A stretch of DNA of 64,000 bases from CAWUFC02 sp963921335 (GCA_963921335.3 CAWUFC020000001.1:1240001-1304000); one strand, 5' to 3'; shown: positions 27,172 through 36,797, counted from the stretch's first letter. Program-made: numbers and translations. The notes: generated from the letters alone by a model not told the origin.

Positions 27172-28422
27172 ATGGATCTTGGAGTTAGTGAACGGGTTGC
27201 CCCGATTCTCGAGCAGGTTAAGGATTTCATCGATAACCGGATTATTCCGCTGGAGCAGGTGTACCACGATGAGATCAACACCGGTGATCGCTGGCAGTTT
27301 ACCGAGCGTCAAACGGAAATCATTGAAACCCTGAAGGCGGAAGCGCGCGAGAAGGGTCTGTGGAATTTCTTCCTCACGGAAGGTGAGCGTGGTTTTGGCC
27401 TCAATACCGTGGAATACGCCCATATCGCGGAGGAGACCGGCCGCTCCTATCTCGCCCCTGAGGTATTTAACTGCGCGGCGCCGGACACCGGCAATATGGA
27501 AGTGCTGGAGAAGTACGGCACCGAAGCGCAAAAAGAGAAGTGGCTGACACCACTGCTGAATGGCGAGATTCGCTCTTGCTTTGCAATGACCGAACCTGAA
27601 GTGGCCTGTTCCGACGCGACCAATGTCTCTACCTCAGCGGTGCTGGACGGCGATGAGTGGGTGATTAATGGTGAGAAACACTATGCCTCTGGCGCCGGTG
27701 ACCCCCGCTGCAAAATCTATATTGTGATGGTTAAAACGGACCCTGAAGCACCCACCCACCAGCAATAGTCGCAGATACTGGTGGAGGCGGGTACGCCAGG
27801 CCTGGAGATCATTCGTCCCATGGAAGTATTTGGCAAGGACGATGCACCCCATGGGCATATGCATCTGAAGCTGAACAATGTTCGCGTACCCAAAGAGAAC
27901 GTGATTCTCGGTCCGGGCCGCGGTTTCGAAATTTCACAGGGCCGTCTTGGCCCCGGTCGTATTCACCACTGTATGCGCGCCATCGGTGTGGCTGAACAGG
28001 CGCTGGAGTTGTTGTGCAAGCGTTCTCTCTCCAGGACCGCCTTCGGCAAACCCCTGGCCCGCCTGGGTGGAAACGTCGATATCATTGCCGATGCCCGCAT
28101 GGACATTGAAATGGCGCGTCTGTTGACCCTGAAAACCGCGTGGATGATGGATAACGTCGATCCCAAAGAAGCCCGTATCTGGATTTCCATGATCAAGACA
28201 GCGGTGCCTAATGTGTCTATTCGCATCGTGGACGAGGCCATGCAGATGTTCGGGGCTCTGGGTATTTCACAGGACACGCCCTTGGCAGCCATGTGGATGG
28301 GTCAGCGCACTCTGCGCCTGGCGGATGGTCCCGACGCTGTGCACCGCATGGTGGTCGGTCGTCAGGAACTGCGGAAGTACGCCGACCAGACGGCAGTTAC
28401 GGCCACCTTCAGAGACGGCTAA
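27172..28422 (+). pseudogene. Acyl-CoA dehydrogenase interrupted by an in-frame amber codon
   Basis: Starting at ATG 27172 (AAGGAG upstream), a normal acyl-CoA dehydrogenase frame of 416 codons is interrupted by TAG at 27766-27768. Both sides are in the same frame. The N-terminal part carries the beta-domain TEPEVACSDATNVSTSAV and VINGEKHYASG. After the stop the text continues without loss as SQILVEAGTPGLEI and ends in the C-terminal helix domain (AMQMFGALGISQDTPLAAMW). The paralogue at 40424-41728 reads HEGASIILVEQGTPGMEI where this one reads HQQ-stop-SQILV. CAG to TAG is one substitution. It may be a nonsense mutation, a sequencing error or a suppressed codon. Without readthrough the first 198 residues lack the catalytic C-terminal domain. 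Confidence 0.8.
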
Positions 28423-28428
28423 GACTCA

Positions 28429-29850
28429 ATGACAGCACCTGCGCTAACCAATAAAAACAAAATAGCGTATGGCCTTGGACAGTTCGCCTGGGCGAGCAAA
28501 GACACGGCCTTTCACTATTTTCTGTTTTTTTATTACACCCAGTTTATGGGTTTGTCTGCCAGCCTTGCGGGGCTGGCGGCCATGCTATCGCTGATTGCCG
28601 ATGCGATTTCCGATCCACTCATCGGTCAGATTTCCGACAACTGGAAGCGCGGCAAGTGGGGGCGTCGGCACCCTTTTATGATTGCGGCCATCGTGCCGTA
28701 CTGTGCGGCACTGATTGCGATCTTCAATCCGCCGGCTGAAATCAGCCAATCTGCGTTATTTGCGTGGTACTTGGGTTGGGCGATTGTGGTTCGCTCGCTG
28801 CTCACCCTGCTTACCGTGCCGCATATGGCCCTGGGTGCTGAGCTCACTGAGGACTATGCCGAGCGCACCAGTGTCGCAACTTTCAGGAACATACTTGGCT
28901 ACCTGGGTGGCCTGACCATGCAGATCACCACATGGTTTGTGCTGGTCCCTGCAGCCACCGCTGCGGGCGCGGTCGCCATGGGTTATCGCAATGTGGGTTT
29001 CCTCGGCGCGGCCATCGCCTTTGTCGGTATGGCGGTAGCGGTGCTGGGCACTCGCCATCGTATTCCCTACCTGGTGGAAACCTCCGAGCAGCAGCAGGGG
29101 CGGCCCTGGTACTACGCCTTCAAGGATGTACTTTCACTGCTCCGGCAGCGGTCCGCCCGTATTCTGCTGCTGGCAACCTTCGTCATGATTGCCACAGTGG
29201 GTGTTTCCAATACCATGCTGTTGCATGTGAACACCTACTTTTATGGTTTCAGTAGCGAGCAGACCGGCGTGTTTATGGTGGGTGTGCTGTTGGCACTGCT
29301 GCCGGCTTCCTGGCTGGCGATCAAGTTCTGTGAGAAATGGGACAAACCCCGCGCCATTGTCCTGTTGATCGCCGGTAGCTGCCTTATCGGCCCACTGGTA
29401 CCCCTGGCGCACCTTTACGGACTGACACCGGCGGTAGGCACAACGTCCCTGCTGCTGATCGTGGCGGCGGGCGCCATGATTCACCAGACCTTTTACATAG
29501 CCCATCTCAATGTGGCTGGCGCACTGGTGCCGGACATCATTGATGAGATGGAGCTGGAAACCGGCCTGCGGCGTGAGGGCATTCTCAATTCCGGCCTGAT
29601 GCTGACCCAGAAGGCGACCTTTGGGGTGGGCACCTTTTTCGCTGGACTGACGATTGATTATGCTGGCTTTGAAGGCGTCAGCAGTCCGGCGGATGTCAGC
29701 TTTGAAATGGCTTCAAAGCTGATCTGGGTGTATGGCCCGACCCTGGCACTGGTGCAGTTTGGTGTCGCGCTGTGGATGACCCAGTATCGAATCACCCACA
29801 GTCGCTATCAGGAGATCAGGGCTGCGTTGGACGCAAGGGCTGCGAGCTGA
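28429..29850 (+). CDS. GPH/MelB-type MFS sodium- or proton-coupled transporter
   Basis: A 473-residue transporter with about 12 membrane segments. The N-terminal blocks KIAYGLGQFAWASKDTAFHYFLFFYYTQFMG, DAISDPLIGQISDN and KWGRRHPFM match the glycoside-pentoside-hexuronide:cation symporter family. Members of the family in catabolic operons import organic anions or conjugates as well as sugars. It begins six bases after the broken dehydrogenase and ends the operon. Together with the ligase and dehydrogenases it suggests uptake of the acid that the operon degrades. It converges on the carboxylesterase gene with only 7 bases between stops. Confidence 0.83.
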   Translation: MTAPALTNKNKIAYGLGQFAWASKDTAFHYFLFFYYTQFMGLSASLAGLAAMLSLIADAISDPLIGQISDNWKRGKWGRRHPFMIAAIVPYCAALIAIFNPPAEISQSALFAWYLGWAIVVRSLLTLLTVPHMALGAELTEDYAERTSVATFRNILGYLGGLTMQITTWFVLVPAATAAGAVAMGYRNVGFLGAAIAFVGMAVAVLGTRHRIPYLVETSEQQQGRPWYYAFKDVLSLLRQRSARILLLATFVMIATVGVSNTMLLHVNTYFYGFSSEQTGVFMVGVLLALLPASWLAIKFCEKWDKPRAIVLLIAGSCLIGPLVPLAHLYGLTPAVGTTSLLLIVAAGAMIHQTFYIAHLNVAGALVPDIIDEMELETGLRREGILNSGLMLTQKATFGVGTFFAGLTIDYAGFEGVSSPADVSFEMASKLIWVYGPTLALVQFGVALWMTQYRITHSRYQEIRAALDARAAS

Positions 29851-29857
29851 AACCTGT

Positions 29858-31666
29858 TCAGCTGCAGCCGCTCTCACCCAGCGTGCTGTATTCCTCTTCA
29901 ACGAAGTCGTCGCCCTGAAAAAGCATCTTGTAGCCTTCGCAGCGGGCCTCCTGACTGTCGAAGTTGTCATCGCTAAAGAAGCGTTGTTTCAGGTCGGCCA
30001 TGCGCAGTTCTTCTGTGCTCATGCGCAAACCCTCGCCGTTGTCGCTATCCAGGATCATCAATCGGGTTTGGTCGGCAGCACCGTTCTGCCAGGTTGTCCA
30101 GGGCAGCTCGCTGCCATCGCGGCCTGCGCCTGGGTTGCCGCTGTAAGCGAACTCCGACCAGTAACTCATCATGCTATGACTGAGGCGATCTCTGCCCGGA
30201 GTCAGTGATTCCGGAAAGATGGCTTTCGCTGAGTTGGGGAAATTGCCGAACACGTAAGGAATTTCCATGGCATGGGCGGCGCCGAGCAGGTCTTTTAGAT
30301 CGATGAGGCCGAAGTCGCGTAAATCCCGTGCATCGAAGCGGTAGGCGAAGACAGAATCACCCTGGGCACCTCGCATCGCACTCGCCAGTCGATCAACACC
30401 TGTGACTTTCCAATTGTCAGTGCTGTAACGATTGATGCGGTTGTACTCTTCCAGGTCGTGAAAACCCACGGGCAGGTTCATGAAGAACTTCACCAGCTCG
30501 GGGTTGAAGGCCATGAACAGTTTCATTTCCTCATTATTGGTGCCCAGTATCACCGGCACTGCGTTGTAGTTGTCGGTGTTGCTGAACAGCACCTGAGAAG
30601 GCTGGGCGGCAGGCAGTACGTGTCCATCGCCGAACAGATCCGGAAACAGCAAGGCCTGGTCGGTCTGCAGAGCCGCATAGGCAGCATAGAACTGCTCGGC
30701 ATTGAGTGACCTGAGAAAAGAGGCCAGTTCGGTCGCCGGCATTTGAGCCTGCAGCTCCCGGGCCTCAGTCTTGTCGCTGGCCTTACCCTGCTCGATCAGG
30801 ATCTGACTGACCACTTCTGCGGAGCTGAACGGGTGTCCGGGTGCTTCATCGTCGGTGAAATTGCGGGCAACTGACAATGGTTCAATGTCCAGGCCGCCGC
30901 TTTGCACGATGGCGCGGTGAAACAACCCCTCGGCCAGTGGTGAGGCCATCATCGCCAGCGTGTTCCAGCCGCCGGCGGATTCACCAAAGACGGTGACCCG
31001 ATCCGGGTCGCCGCCAAACTGCTCGATATTGTCATGCACCCACCGCAAGGCAGCGATCTGGTCCAGGGTGCCGTAGTTGCCTGAGTCATCCTCGGGATTC
31101 CCGGTCGCCAGTGCGGGGTGGTTAAACCAGCCCAGGCCAAACAGTCGATAGTTGATGCTGACCAGGATCACCTGGTGGCGGGTAGCGAGTGCGGTACCGT
31201 CATAAAGACTGCCACCACCACTGCCAAACTTGTTGGCACCGCCATGAATCCAGAACATGACCGGCAGGGCTTCGGTGCTGCCTTCAGGAGCAAACACATT
31301 CAGGTACAGGCAGTCTTCCTGACCATAAACACCCGAGCTGCCGGGGTTAAACATTGAACCCCAGGTGGCGCACTCGGCACCATCGGCGATGACCTCTTTA
31401 TCGCCCTGCCAGGGTTTGACTGGCTGCGGTGCGCGCCAGCGGTTGGCGCCAGTGGGTGCGGCGGCATAGGGAATACCTCGCCAGACCAGGGCGCCCTGGC
31501 CATTGTTGTAGCCAATAATCTCGCCGCCGGTGACGCTGCGACGGGTATCGGCGCTGGCGACCGGAGGTGCTACTTCTTCTGGCGACAGGTAGTTCAGAAC
31601 AGAGGCGATGCCGACGCCGGCCAGCACGACCAGGCCCAACAGGCTCAACAGGATTTTTTTCAGCAT
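29858..31666 (-). CDS. Type B carboxylesterase
   Basis: A 602-residue alpha/beta-hydrolase of the carboxylesterase/cholinesterase family. An N-terminal hydrophobic segment (about 4-26) indicates export or membrane anchoring. The oxyanion-hole HGG is at 141-143, and the nucleophile motif VTVFGESAGG places the catalytic serine at 230. The EDCLYLNVFAP block is typical, and the C-terminal half keeps the VFGNFPN-type region. Four cysteines fit the usual disulfides. It would release acids from esters in the periplasm. It is divergent from the MaoC gene, whose promoter region holds the conserved ACATACTGTA core. Confidence 0.88.
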   Translation of the reverse strand: MLKKILLSLLGLVVLAGVGIASVLNYLSPEEVAPPVASADTRRSVTGGEIIGYNNGQGALVWRGIPYAAAPTGANRWRAPQPVKPWQGDKEVIADGAECATWGSMFNPGSSGVYGQEDCLYLNVFAPEGSTEALPVMFWIHGGANKFGSGGGSLYDGTALATRHQVILVSINYRLFGLGWFNHPALATGNPEDDSGNYGTLDQIAALRWVHDNIEQFGGDPDRVTVFGESAGGWNTLAMMASPLAEGLFHRAIVQSGGLDIEPLSVARNFTDDEAPGHPFSSAEVVSQILIEQGKASDKTEARELQAQMPATELASFLRSLNAEQFYAAYAALQTDQALLFPDLFGDGHVLPAAQPSQVLFSNTDNYNAVPVILGTNNEEMKLFMAFNPELVKFFMNLPVGFHDLEEYNRINRYSTDNWKVTGVDRLASAMRGAQGDSVFAYRFDARDLRDFGLIDLKDLLGAAHAMEIPYVFGNFPNSAKAIFPESLTPGRDRLSHSMMSYWSEFAYSGNPGAGRDGSELPWTTWQNGAADQTRLMILDSDNGEGLRMSTEELRMADLKQRFFSDDNFDSQEARCEGYKMLFQGDDFVEEEYSTLGESGCS

Positions 31667-31736
31667 ATCGATCAGAAACCTTGTTTTTTATGGTTTTAGG
31701 CGCAGCCAGTCTAGCATGCTGAGGGGTGCGAAATAC

Positions 31737-31765
31737 TTGAAAGTTGAAAATACATACTGTAGATT
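31737..31765 (+). promoter_or_regulatory. Promoter of the MaoC-SDR-thiolase operon, sharing an operator half with 23040-23068
   Basis: TTGAAA (31737-31742), 17 bases, TAGATT (31760-31765). The preceding GCGAAATACTTGAA and the ACATACTGTA core (31752-31761) match the promoter at 23040-23068, and TTCAAA-CC-CTTTTTTCG follows in both. Here the palindrome's right half is degenerate. Confidence 0.6.
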
Positions 31766-31821
31766 CAAATCCCTTTTTTCGGGGTCCTACCCCCGTTATT
31801 TCTAAGTACAAGGAGATTTCT

Positions 31822-32286
31822 ATGGGCATCCAGGTCCTTCCAAAAGAAGAGTTCCTCAACGCTGTAGGAACCAAGCTCGAGCCGGGTGAGTGGTTTGAAC
31901 TGGGCCAGCAGCGCATCAACGACTTTGCCGACTGCACCGAAGATCATCAGTTTATTCACATTGACGAAGAGAAAGCCGCTCAGACTCCCTTCGGAGGCAC
32001 TATTGCCCACGGTTTCCTGACGCTTTCCATGCTGTCACACATTGCCGGTGGCAATGGCATCTCCCCCGAGAACGTGGTGATGGGCGTCAACTATGGCTTC
32101 GACAAGGTGCGTTTCCTGGCGCCCGTGCGCGCGGGCAAGCGGGTGCGAGCTGTTACCGAAATCCTGGATATTACTGAAAAGGACGGTAATCGTTTCCTGA
32201 TCAAGCAGGGCATTACCGTAGAAATTGAGGGTGAGGAGATACCTGCCCTGATCGCCGAGTGGCTAACCATGGTCGTCACCGGCTAA
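31822..32286 (+). CDS. MaoC-family (R)-specific enoyl-CoA hydratase
   Basis: A 154-residue hot-dog-fold protein. The ATG at 31822 is chosen because AAGGAG precedes it and the N-terminus then matches the family. The hydratase motif is visible as FADCTEDHQFIHIDEEKAAQTPFGGTIAHGFLTLSML, with Asp and His in the expected places. It adds water to an enoyl-CoA. It is followed 28 bases later by an SDR of the MFE-2 type and then a thiolase. The three together encode hydration, oxidation and cleavage, a full beta-oxidation lower half. Confidence 0.9.
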   Translation: MGIQVLPKEEFLNAVGTKLEPGEWFELGQQRINDFADCTEDHQFIHIDEEKAAQTPFGGTIAHGFLTLSMLSHIAGGNGISPENVVMGVNYGFDKVRFLAPVRAGKRVRAVTEILDITEKDGNRFLIKQGITVEIEGEEIPALIAEWLTMVVTG

Positions 32287-32314
32287 CTGTTTTTGTAACG
32301 AGGATCTTTAGAAC

Positions 32315-33235
32315 ATGACTATTCGATATGACGGCCAGGTGGCCATCGTAACCGGCTCCGGCCAGGGTCTGGGACGTTGCCACGCCATCGAGCTGGCCAA
32401 GCGTGGTGCCAAGGTGGTGGTTAACGACCTGGGTGGCGCTACCGACGGTACCGGTGGTTCCAGTGAAGCAGCCAAAGCCGTGGTGGCAGAAATTGAGGCC
32501 GCCGGCGGTGAAGCCATCGCAAATGGTGCCAATGTCGCCAAGTACGAAGAAGTAGAGGCCATGGTGGCCGAGGCCAAGGAGAAGTGGGGCCGCGTTGATA
32601 TCCTCATTAACAACGCCGGTATTCTGCGCGACAAGAGTTTCGCCAAGGGCGGACTCGATGACTTTGCGATGGTGCTTGACGTGCACCTGATGGGCTCCAT
32701 CAATTGCACCAAGGCGGTGTGGGATATCATGCGAGAGCAGGCCTATGGCCGTATCGTCATGACCACGTCTTCCAGTGGCCTGTACGGTAACTTTGGCCAG
32801 ACCAACTATGGCTCAGCGAAGATGGGCGTGATCGGTGCCATGAACACGCTGGTGCAGGAAGGCGCCAAGTACAATATCCACGTGAATGCACTGGCTCCGA
32901 CTGCCGGTACCCGCATGACCGAGGGGCTGATTCCAGAGCAGGCCTTTGACATGCTGACCCCGGAAACCGTCACCCCCGCCGTGCTGTACATGGTGTCTGA
33001 ACGGGCCCCTACCAAAACCATCATCGCTGCCGGTGCGGGTTGCTACAGTGTGGTCAAGATTCACGAAACACAGGGCGCCTACCTGGCTCCTGAAGATCAA
33101 ACCCCGGAAGGCATTGCCGCCAACTGGGACGCCATCACCAATACTGATGGCGAAACCATTCCCCAGGCAGGATTCGAGCAGACGGTGAAGTTCACCGGCA
33201 TGGCCGCTGAAGCCCAGGGCATTAAGCTCGGATAA
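32315..33235 (+). CDS. SDR 3-hydroxyacyl-CoA dehydrogenase, MFE-2-like
   Basis: A 306-residue SDR. The start VAIVTGSGQGLGRCHAIELAKRGAKVVVNDLGGATDGTGGS is typical of the dehydrogenase part of peroxisomal multifunctional enzyme type 2, which oxidises (R)-3-hydroxyacyl-CoA with NAD. NNAGILRD and the active-site TSSSGLYGNFGQTNYGSAK follow (Tyr and Lys four apart). The C-terminal extension beyond residue 250 is also typical of that subgroup. It sits between a MaoC hydratase, whose (R)-product would be its substrate, and a thiolase. Confidence 0.9.
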   Translation: MTIRYDGQVAIVTGSGQGLGRCHAIELAKRGAKVVVNDLGGATDGTGGSSEAAKAVVAEIEAAGGEAIANGANVAKYEEVEAMVAEAKEKWGRVDILINNAGILRDKSFAKGGLDDFAMVLDVHLMGSINCTKAVWDIMREQAYGRIVMTTSSSGLYGNFGQTNYGSAKMGVIGAMNTLVQEGAKYNIHVNALAPTAGTRMTEGLIPEQAFDMLTPETVTPAVLYMVSERAPTKTIIAAGAGCYSVVKIHETQGAYLAPEDQTPEGIAANWDAITNTDGETIPQAGFEQTVKFTGMAAEAQGIKLG

Positions 33236-33252
33236 ACAGAAAGGAGAACATT

Positions 33253-34431
33253 ATGTCTGAAGCAGTAATTGTATCGACCGCACGTACCCCGATCGCCAAA
33301 GCCTATCGGGGCAGCTACAACGACATGGGTGGTGCCACCCTGGGTGCACTGTCTGTAGAAGAAGCGGTCAAGCGCGCCGGTATTGAAGGCGCTGAAGTTG
33401 ACGATTGCATCATGGGTTGTGCCCTGCAGCAGGGTGCCACCGGTGCCAACGTTGCTCGCCAGATCGCCCTGCGTGCCGGCCTGCCTGTGACCGTTGCCGG
33501 TATGACCCTGGATCGTCAGTGCTCATCTGGCCTGATGGCTGTGGCGACTGCCGCCAAGCAAATCACCGACGACGGCATGAAAATTGTCGCTGCCGGTGGT
33601 CTGGAAGCCATCACCGCGGTCCAGAACGAGAACATGAATATTCACCGTATGGTGGATGCGGGCCTGATGGAGATGCACCCGAATATCCACATGGCCATGC
33701 TCGATACCGCCGAAGTGGTTGCCAGCCGTTACAACGTGACTCGTGAACAGCAGGACGAATATGGTCTGCAGTCACAGACGCGTACTGCTGCGGCCTACGA
33801 AGCAGGTCGCTACGCCGACGAACTGTTCGACGTCACCTGCGAGCGCATCGTATGGGACAAGGAAACCGGCGAAGAATCCAAAGCCACTGTAACTGTTACT
33901 GCGGATGAAGGCGTTCGCGCGACCAACGCGGAAGGCCTTGCGGGTCTGAAAACCGTTCGCGAAGGTGGCACCATCACTGCGGGTAACGCCTCCCAGCTTT
34001 CTGACGGCTCTTCTGCCCAGATTGTGATGGACAGCAAGCTCGCTGAGCAGAAAGGTCTGGAACCCCTGGGCATTTATCGCGGCATGGCGGTTGCCGGTTG
34101 CGAGCCAGATGAAATGGGTATCGGCCCCGTCTTCGCAGTGCCCAAGCTGCTGAAGGCCAATGGTCTGAGCATGGACGACATTGGTCTGTGGGAACTGAAC
34201 GAAGCGTTTGCCTGCCAGGTGATCTACTGCCGTGATCAGCTGGGCATCGACAACGACAAGCTCAACGTCAACGGCGGTGCCATCTCCATCGGTCACCCCT
34301 ACGGCATGAGCGGCAGCCGCATGGTTGGCCACGCGCTGATCGAAGGTAAGCGCCGCGGTGTGAAGTACGTGGTCATCACCATGTGTGTCGGTGGTGGCAT
34401 GGGCGCAGCAGGTCTGTTCGAAGTCTGCTAA
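33253..34431 (+). CDS. Acetyl-CoA acyltransferase (3-ketoacyl-CoA thiolase)
   Basis: A 392-residue thiolase with all catalytic residues: nucleophile Cys90 in LDRQCSSGL, His348 in GGAISIGHPYG and Cys378 in CVGGGMG. It cleaves 3-ketoacyl-CoA into acetyl-CoA and a shortened acyl-CoA in the cytoplasm. It lies 17 bases behind the SDR and has a clear AAGGAG site. A strong terminator follows, so it ends the MaoC-SDR-thiolase unit. Unlike the thiolase homologue at 49736, the active site is intact. Confidence 0.93.
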   Translation: MSEAVIVSTARTPIAKAYRGSYNDMGGATLGALSVEEAVKRAGIEGAEVDDCIMGCALQQGATGANVARQIALRAGLPVTVAGMTLDRQCSSGLMAVATAAKQITDDGMKIVAAGGLEAITAVQNENMNIHRMVDAGLMEMHPNIHMAMLDTAEVVASRYNVTREQQDEYGLQSQTRTAAAYEAGRYADELFDVTCERIVWDKETGEESKATVTVTADEGVRATNAEGLAGLKTVREGGTITAGNASQLSDGSSAQIVMDSKLAEQKGLEPLGIYRGMAVAGCEPDEMGIGPVFAVPKLLKANGLSMDDIGLWELNEAFACQVIYCRDQLGIDNDKLNVNGGAISIGHPYGMSGSRMVGHALIEGKRRGVKYVVITMCVGGGMGAAGLFEVC

Positions 34432-34448
34432 GCACTGCACTACCTCTG

Positions 34449-34474
34449 AACGGCGCCTGATGGCGCCGTTTTTA
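34449..34474 (+). terminator. Intrinsic terminator after the thiolase
   Basis: AACGGCGCC (34449-34457) pairs perfectly with GGCGCCGTT (34462-34470) around TGAT and runs into Ts. It starts 17 bases after the thiolase stop codon. Confidence 0.85.
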
Positions 34475-34492
34475 TTTCAAGAGATACAAACA

Positions 34493-35488
34493 ATGAGTGG
34501 GGTGGAAAATATGAAAGCATTGGTCTGTAAAGAACTTGGTTTGCCCGACAAACTGTCACTGGAGAGTGGCTGGCCACTGCCGGAGGTGGGTGAGCACGAT
34601 GTGCTGATTCGCGTGAAAGCCGCAGGGCTCAACTTTCCGGATGTAATGATCATCCAGGGTAAATACCAGATCCAGCCAGAGCTGCCCTTCATTCCCGGTG
34701 GTGAAGTGTCGGGGGTGGTGGAAGCTGTGGGTGACAAGGTCACCCGTGTGGCGGTGGGTGATGAGGTCATTTCCATGGGTGCCGCCGGTGGTTTCTGTGA
34801 GCAGATGGTCACCAGTGAGTTCGCTGTTTTCAAAAAACCCGCAGCCCTGAGCTTTGAGCAGGCAGCAGGTATTTCCATTACTTACTTCACTTCCTACTAT
34901 GCCTTGAAGCAGCGTGGCCATTTGCAGGCCGGAGAAACCCTGTTGGTGCTGGGTGCTGCCGGAGGCGTTGGTACCACTGCCGTCGAGTTGGGCAAGCTGA
35001 TGGGCGCCAGGGTCATCGCCGCGGCAAGTTCCGATGAGAAACTGGAGCTGTGCAAGCAGTTGGGCGCGGACGCGGTCATTAATTACAGCACTGAGTCACT
35101 CAAGGATCGGATTAAAGAGCTGACCGACGGCAAGGGCGTGGATGTGGTTTACGACCCTGTCGGGGGTGACTACAGCGAGCCGGCACTACGCGGTATGGCG
35201 TGGAATGGTCGCTTCCTTGTGATTGGCTTTGCCGCTGGTCCTATTCCGAACGTGCCGCTGAACCTGGCGCTGTTGAAGGGCTGCGCAATCGTCGGTGTGT
35301 TCTGGGGTCGCTTCAGCGGTGAGGAACCCGAGGAGAACCTGCGTAATATCGATGAGCTTTGGGAGCTCTTTGAGCAGGGCAAGCTGGCACCGGTGGTTAC
35401 CGAGACTTATCCCATTGAGCAGTACGAGGAGGCATTTGCTTCCATGATGGAGCGTCGCGCCCGGGGTAAAGTCATCCTGTCTTTTTGA
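34493..35488 (+). CDS. NADPH:quinone oxidoreductase family protein (zinc-free MDR)
   Basis: A 331-residue medium-chain reductase from ATG 34493; an internal ATG at 34511 (MKALVCKEL) is also possible. The pattern VLIRVKAAGLNFPDVMIIQGKYQIQPELPFIPGGEVSGVV and the cofactor motif VLGAAGGVGTTAVELGKLMGARVIAAASSDEKLELCKQLGADAVINY are typical of quinone oxidoreductase/enoyl reductase MDR proteins that use NADPH without zinc. The role is probably reduction of a quinone or enone. It follows the thiolase terminator, so it may have its own promoter or depend on readthrough. Confidence 0.85.
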   Translation: MSGVENMKALVCKELGLPDKLSLESGWPLPEVGEHDVLIRVKAAGLNFPDVMIIQGKYQIQPELPFIPGGEVSGVVEAVGDKVTRVAVGDEVISMGAAGGFCEQMVTSEFAVFKKPAALSFEQAAGISITYFTSYYALKQRGHLQAGETLLVLGAAGGVGTTAVELGKLMGARVIAAASSDEKLELCKQLGADAVINYSTESLKDRIKELTDGKGVDVVYDPVGGDYSEPALRGMAWNGRFLVIGFAAGPIPNVPLNLALLKGCAIVGVFWGRFSGEEPEENLRNIDELWELFEQGKLAPVVTETYPIEQYEEAFASMMERRARGKVILSF

Positions 35489-35503
35489 GGCTGTGCTCCC
35501 TGG

Positions 35504-36718
35504 CTATTGCTTGGGGGGCTTGATGTCGGGCGTTGCTTTTTTCCTGCTGATCAATAGCACTGCGAACAAGATACAAAAAATGAACAGGCTGAAGCCTGTC
35601 GCGTAACTGGGATTCAGCTGGTAAAGGTAGCCTGCAATCACGGGGCCCACCATGAAGCCGAGAGCGGGGCAGGAGGACACCAGGCCAGCAATAGCTCCTT
35701 GCTCTTCGGGTGTGACCGCCAGTGAGGCTGCTGCTGAGATGCTTGGCATCGCCATACCGAGCCCTGTGCCCATGAGTGCCATACCAATGCTGAGGCCTAA
35801 GAAGGTGTCGGACAGTGTCATAAAAGCGGCACAGCCAATCAGGCATAGCGTGCCAAGGCGGATAAATGTTTCCGGCTTCCAGTTCAGGCGACCAACCAGT
35901 AACAGCTGCGCGACAAAGGAAAAGATCGCCGAGATCATCAGTGCGCCACCGGTCATTTGTGCGGTTTGAATGCCATCCAGCCCCAGCTTGTCCTGGATAT
36001 TGAAGCCGAGTGTCTGTTGGATGCCAGAGAATCCCGAGAACATGCCGATGCAGATTGCTAGCAAGCGCACGACCCTGGGGTCGGTATAGCGAACCTTGGC
36101 CTGTAAGGTGCGCTGTTGTAGTTGATCATTAGGAGTCACCGGTAGTTTTAACCAGGTATAGATGGCAGCGACACCGGTCAAAATGCCGGCAAAAAACAAA
36201 GGTGCCAGCAGACCCAGCGTGGCCAGTCCACCGCTGACGGCTGGGCCCAGTATGGTGCCGGTGTTATGGGCTGCACCCAGCCTGGCCATGGCCTTGGTGC
36301 GTTGGTCGGCACTGGTATGGTCGGCGGCGTAGGCGGTTGCTGCCGGGCCGCTGGCGGACATCACCATGGATTGTGAACAGCGAAATATCAGCGCGAGGGC
36401 GAACAGCATTGAGCCGCCTATCAAGCCCATGAGGGCAGCCTGGAACAGACTGGCGAAGACCAGTGTGCCCACGGTGTACCCGATCAAGCCGATCATGATG
36501 ACAGGCTTGCGCCCAACACGGTCGCTGTAGCGCCCCCAATAGGGCGAGGCCACGCCGAAGATAAAGGCGGAGAGGGCGACAATCGAGGTAATTTGCACTT
36601 CCGCCAGATTCACCTCGCGACCCAGGGGCGGCAAAATCGCAAAGACCAGCGACTGCCCAATGGCTGTCGCCATGATGCTGAATACAAGGCAAACGTATTG
36701 TGCGCGACTCAACTGCAT
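35504..36718 (-). CDS. MFS transporter (DHA1, drug-type)
   Basis: A 404-residue major facilitator with about 12 hydrophobic segments. Typical sequences are FGVASPYWGRYSDRVGRKPVIMIGLIGYTVGTLVF (motif A region) and HNTGTILGPAVSGGLATLG (motif C). Length and motifs fit proton-driven efflux of the DHA1 group, but import of an organic compound cannot be excluded. It converges on the quinone reductase gene. A strong hairpin at 36798-36818 lies between it and the next minus-strand gene, so it probably has its own promoter. Confidence 0.82.
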   Translation of the reverse strand: MQLSRAQYVCLVFSIMATAIGQSLVFAILPPLGREVNLAEVQITSIVALSAFIFGVASPYWGRYSDRVGRKPVIMIGLIGYTVGTLVFASLFQAALMGLIGGSMLFALALIFRCSQSMVMSASGPAATAYAADHTSADQRTKAMARLGAAHNTGTILGPAVSGGLATLGLLAPLFFAGILTGVAAIYTWLKLPVTPNDQLQQRTLQAKVRYTDPRVVRLLAICIGMFSGFSGIQQTLGFNIQDKLGLDGIQTAQMTGGALMISAIFSFVAQLLLVGRLNWKPETFIRLGTLCLIGCAAFMTLSDTFLGLSIGMALMGTGLGMAMPSISAAASLAVTPEEQGAIAGLVSSCPALGFMVGPVIAGYLYQLNPSYATGFSLFIFCILFAVLLISRKKATPDIKPPKQ

Positions 36719-36797
36719 AAACCATGTTCGCCGCTGAAGGGTGAAAATTCTAGCGCTGTTTAGGTGATATTTTCCCGCCGCGGCTGGACGGAATGTT

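Noticed and set aside
29845..29863. AGCTGAA/TTCAGCT hairpin between convergent stops as a terminator
   Set aside because: No T-run follows and half the stem is coding; support is too weak.
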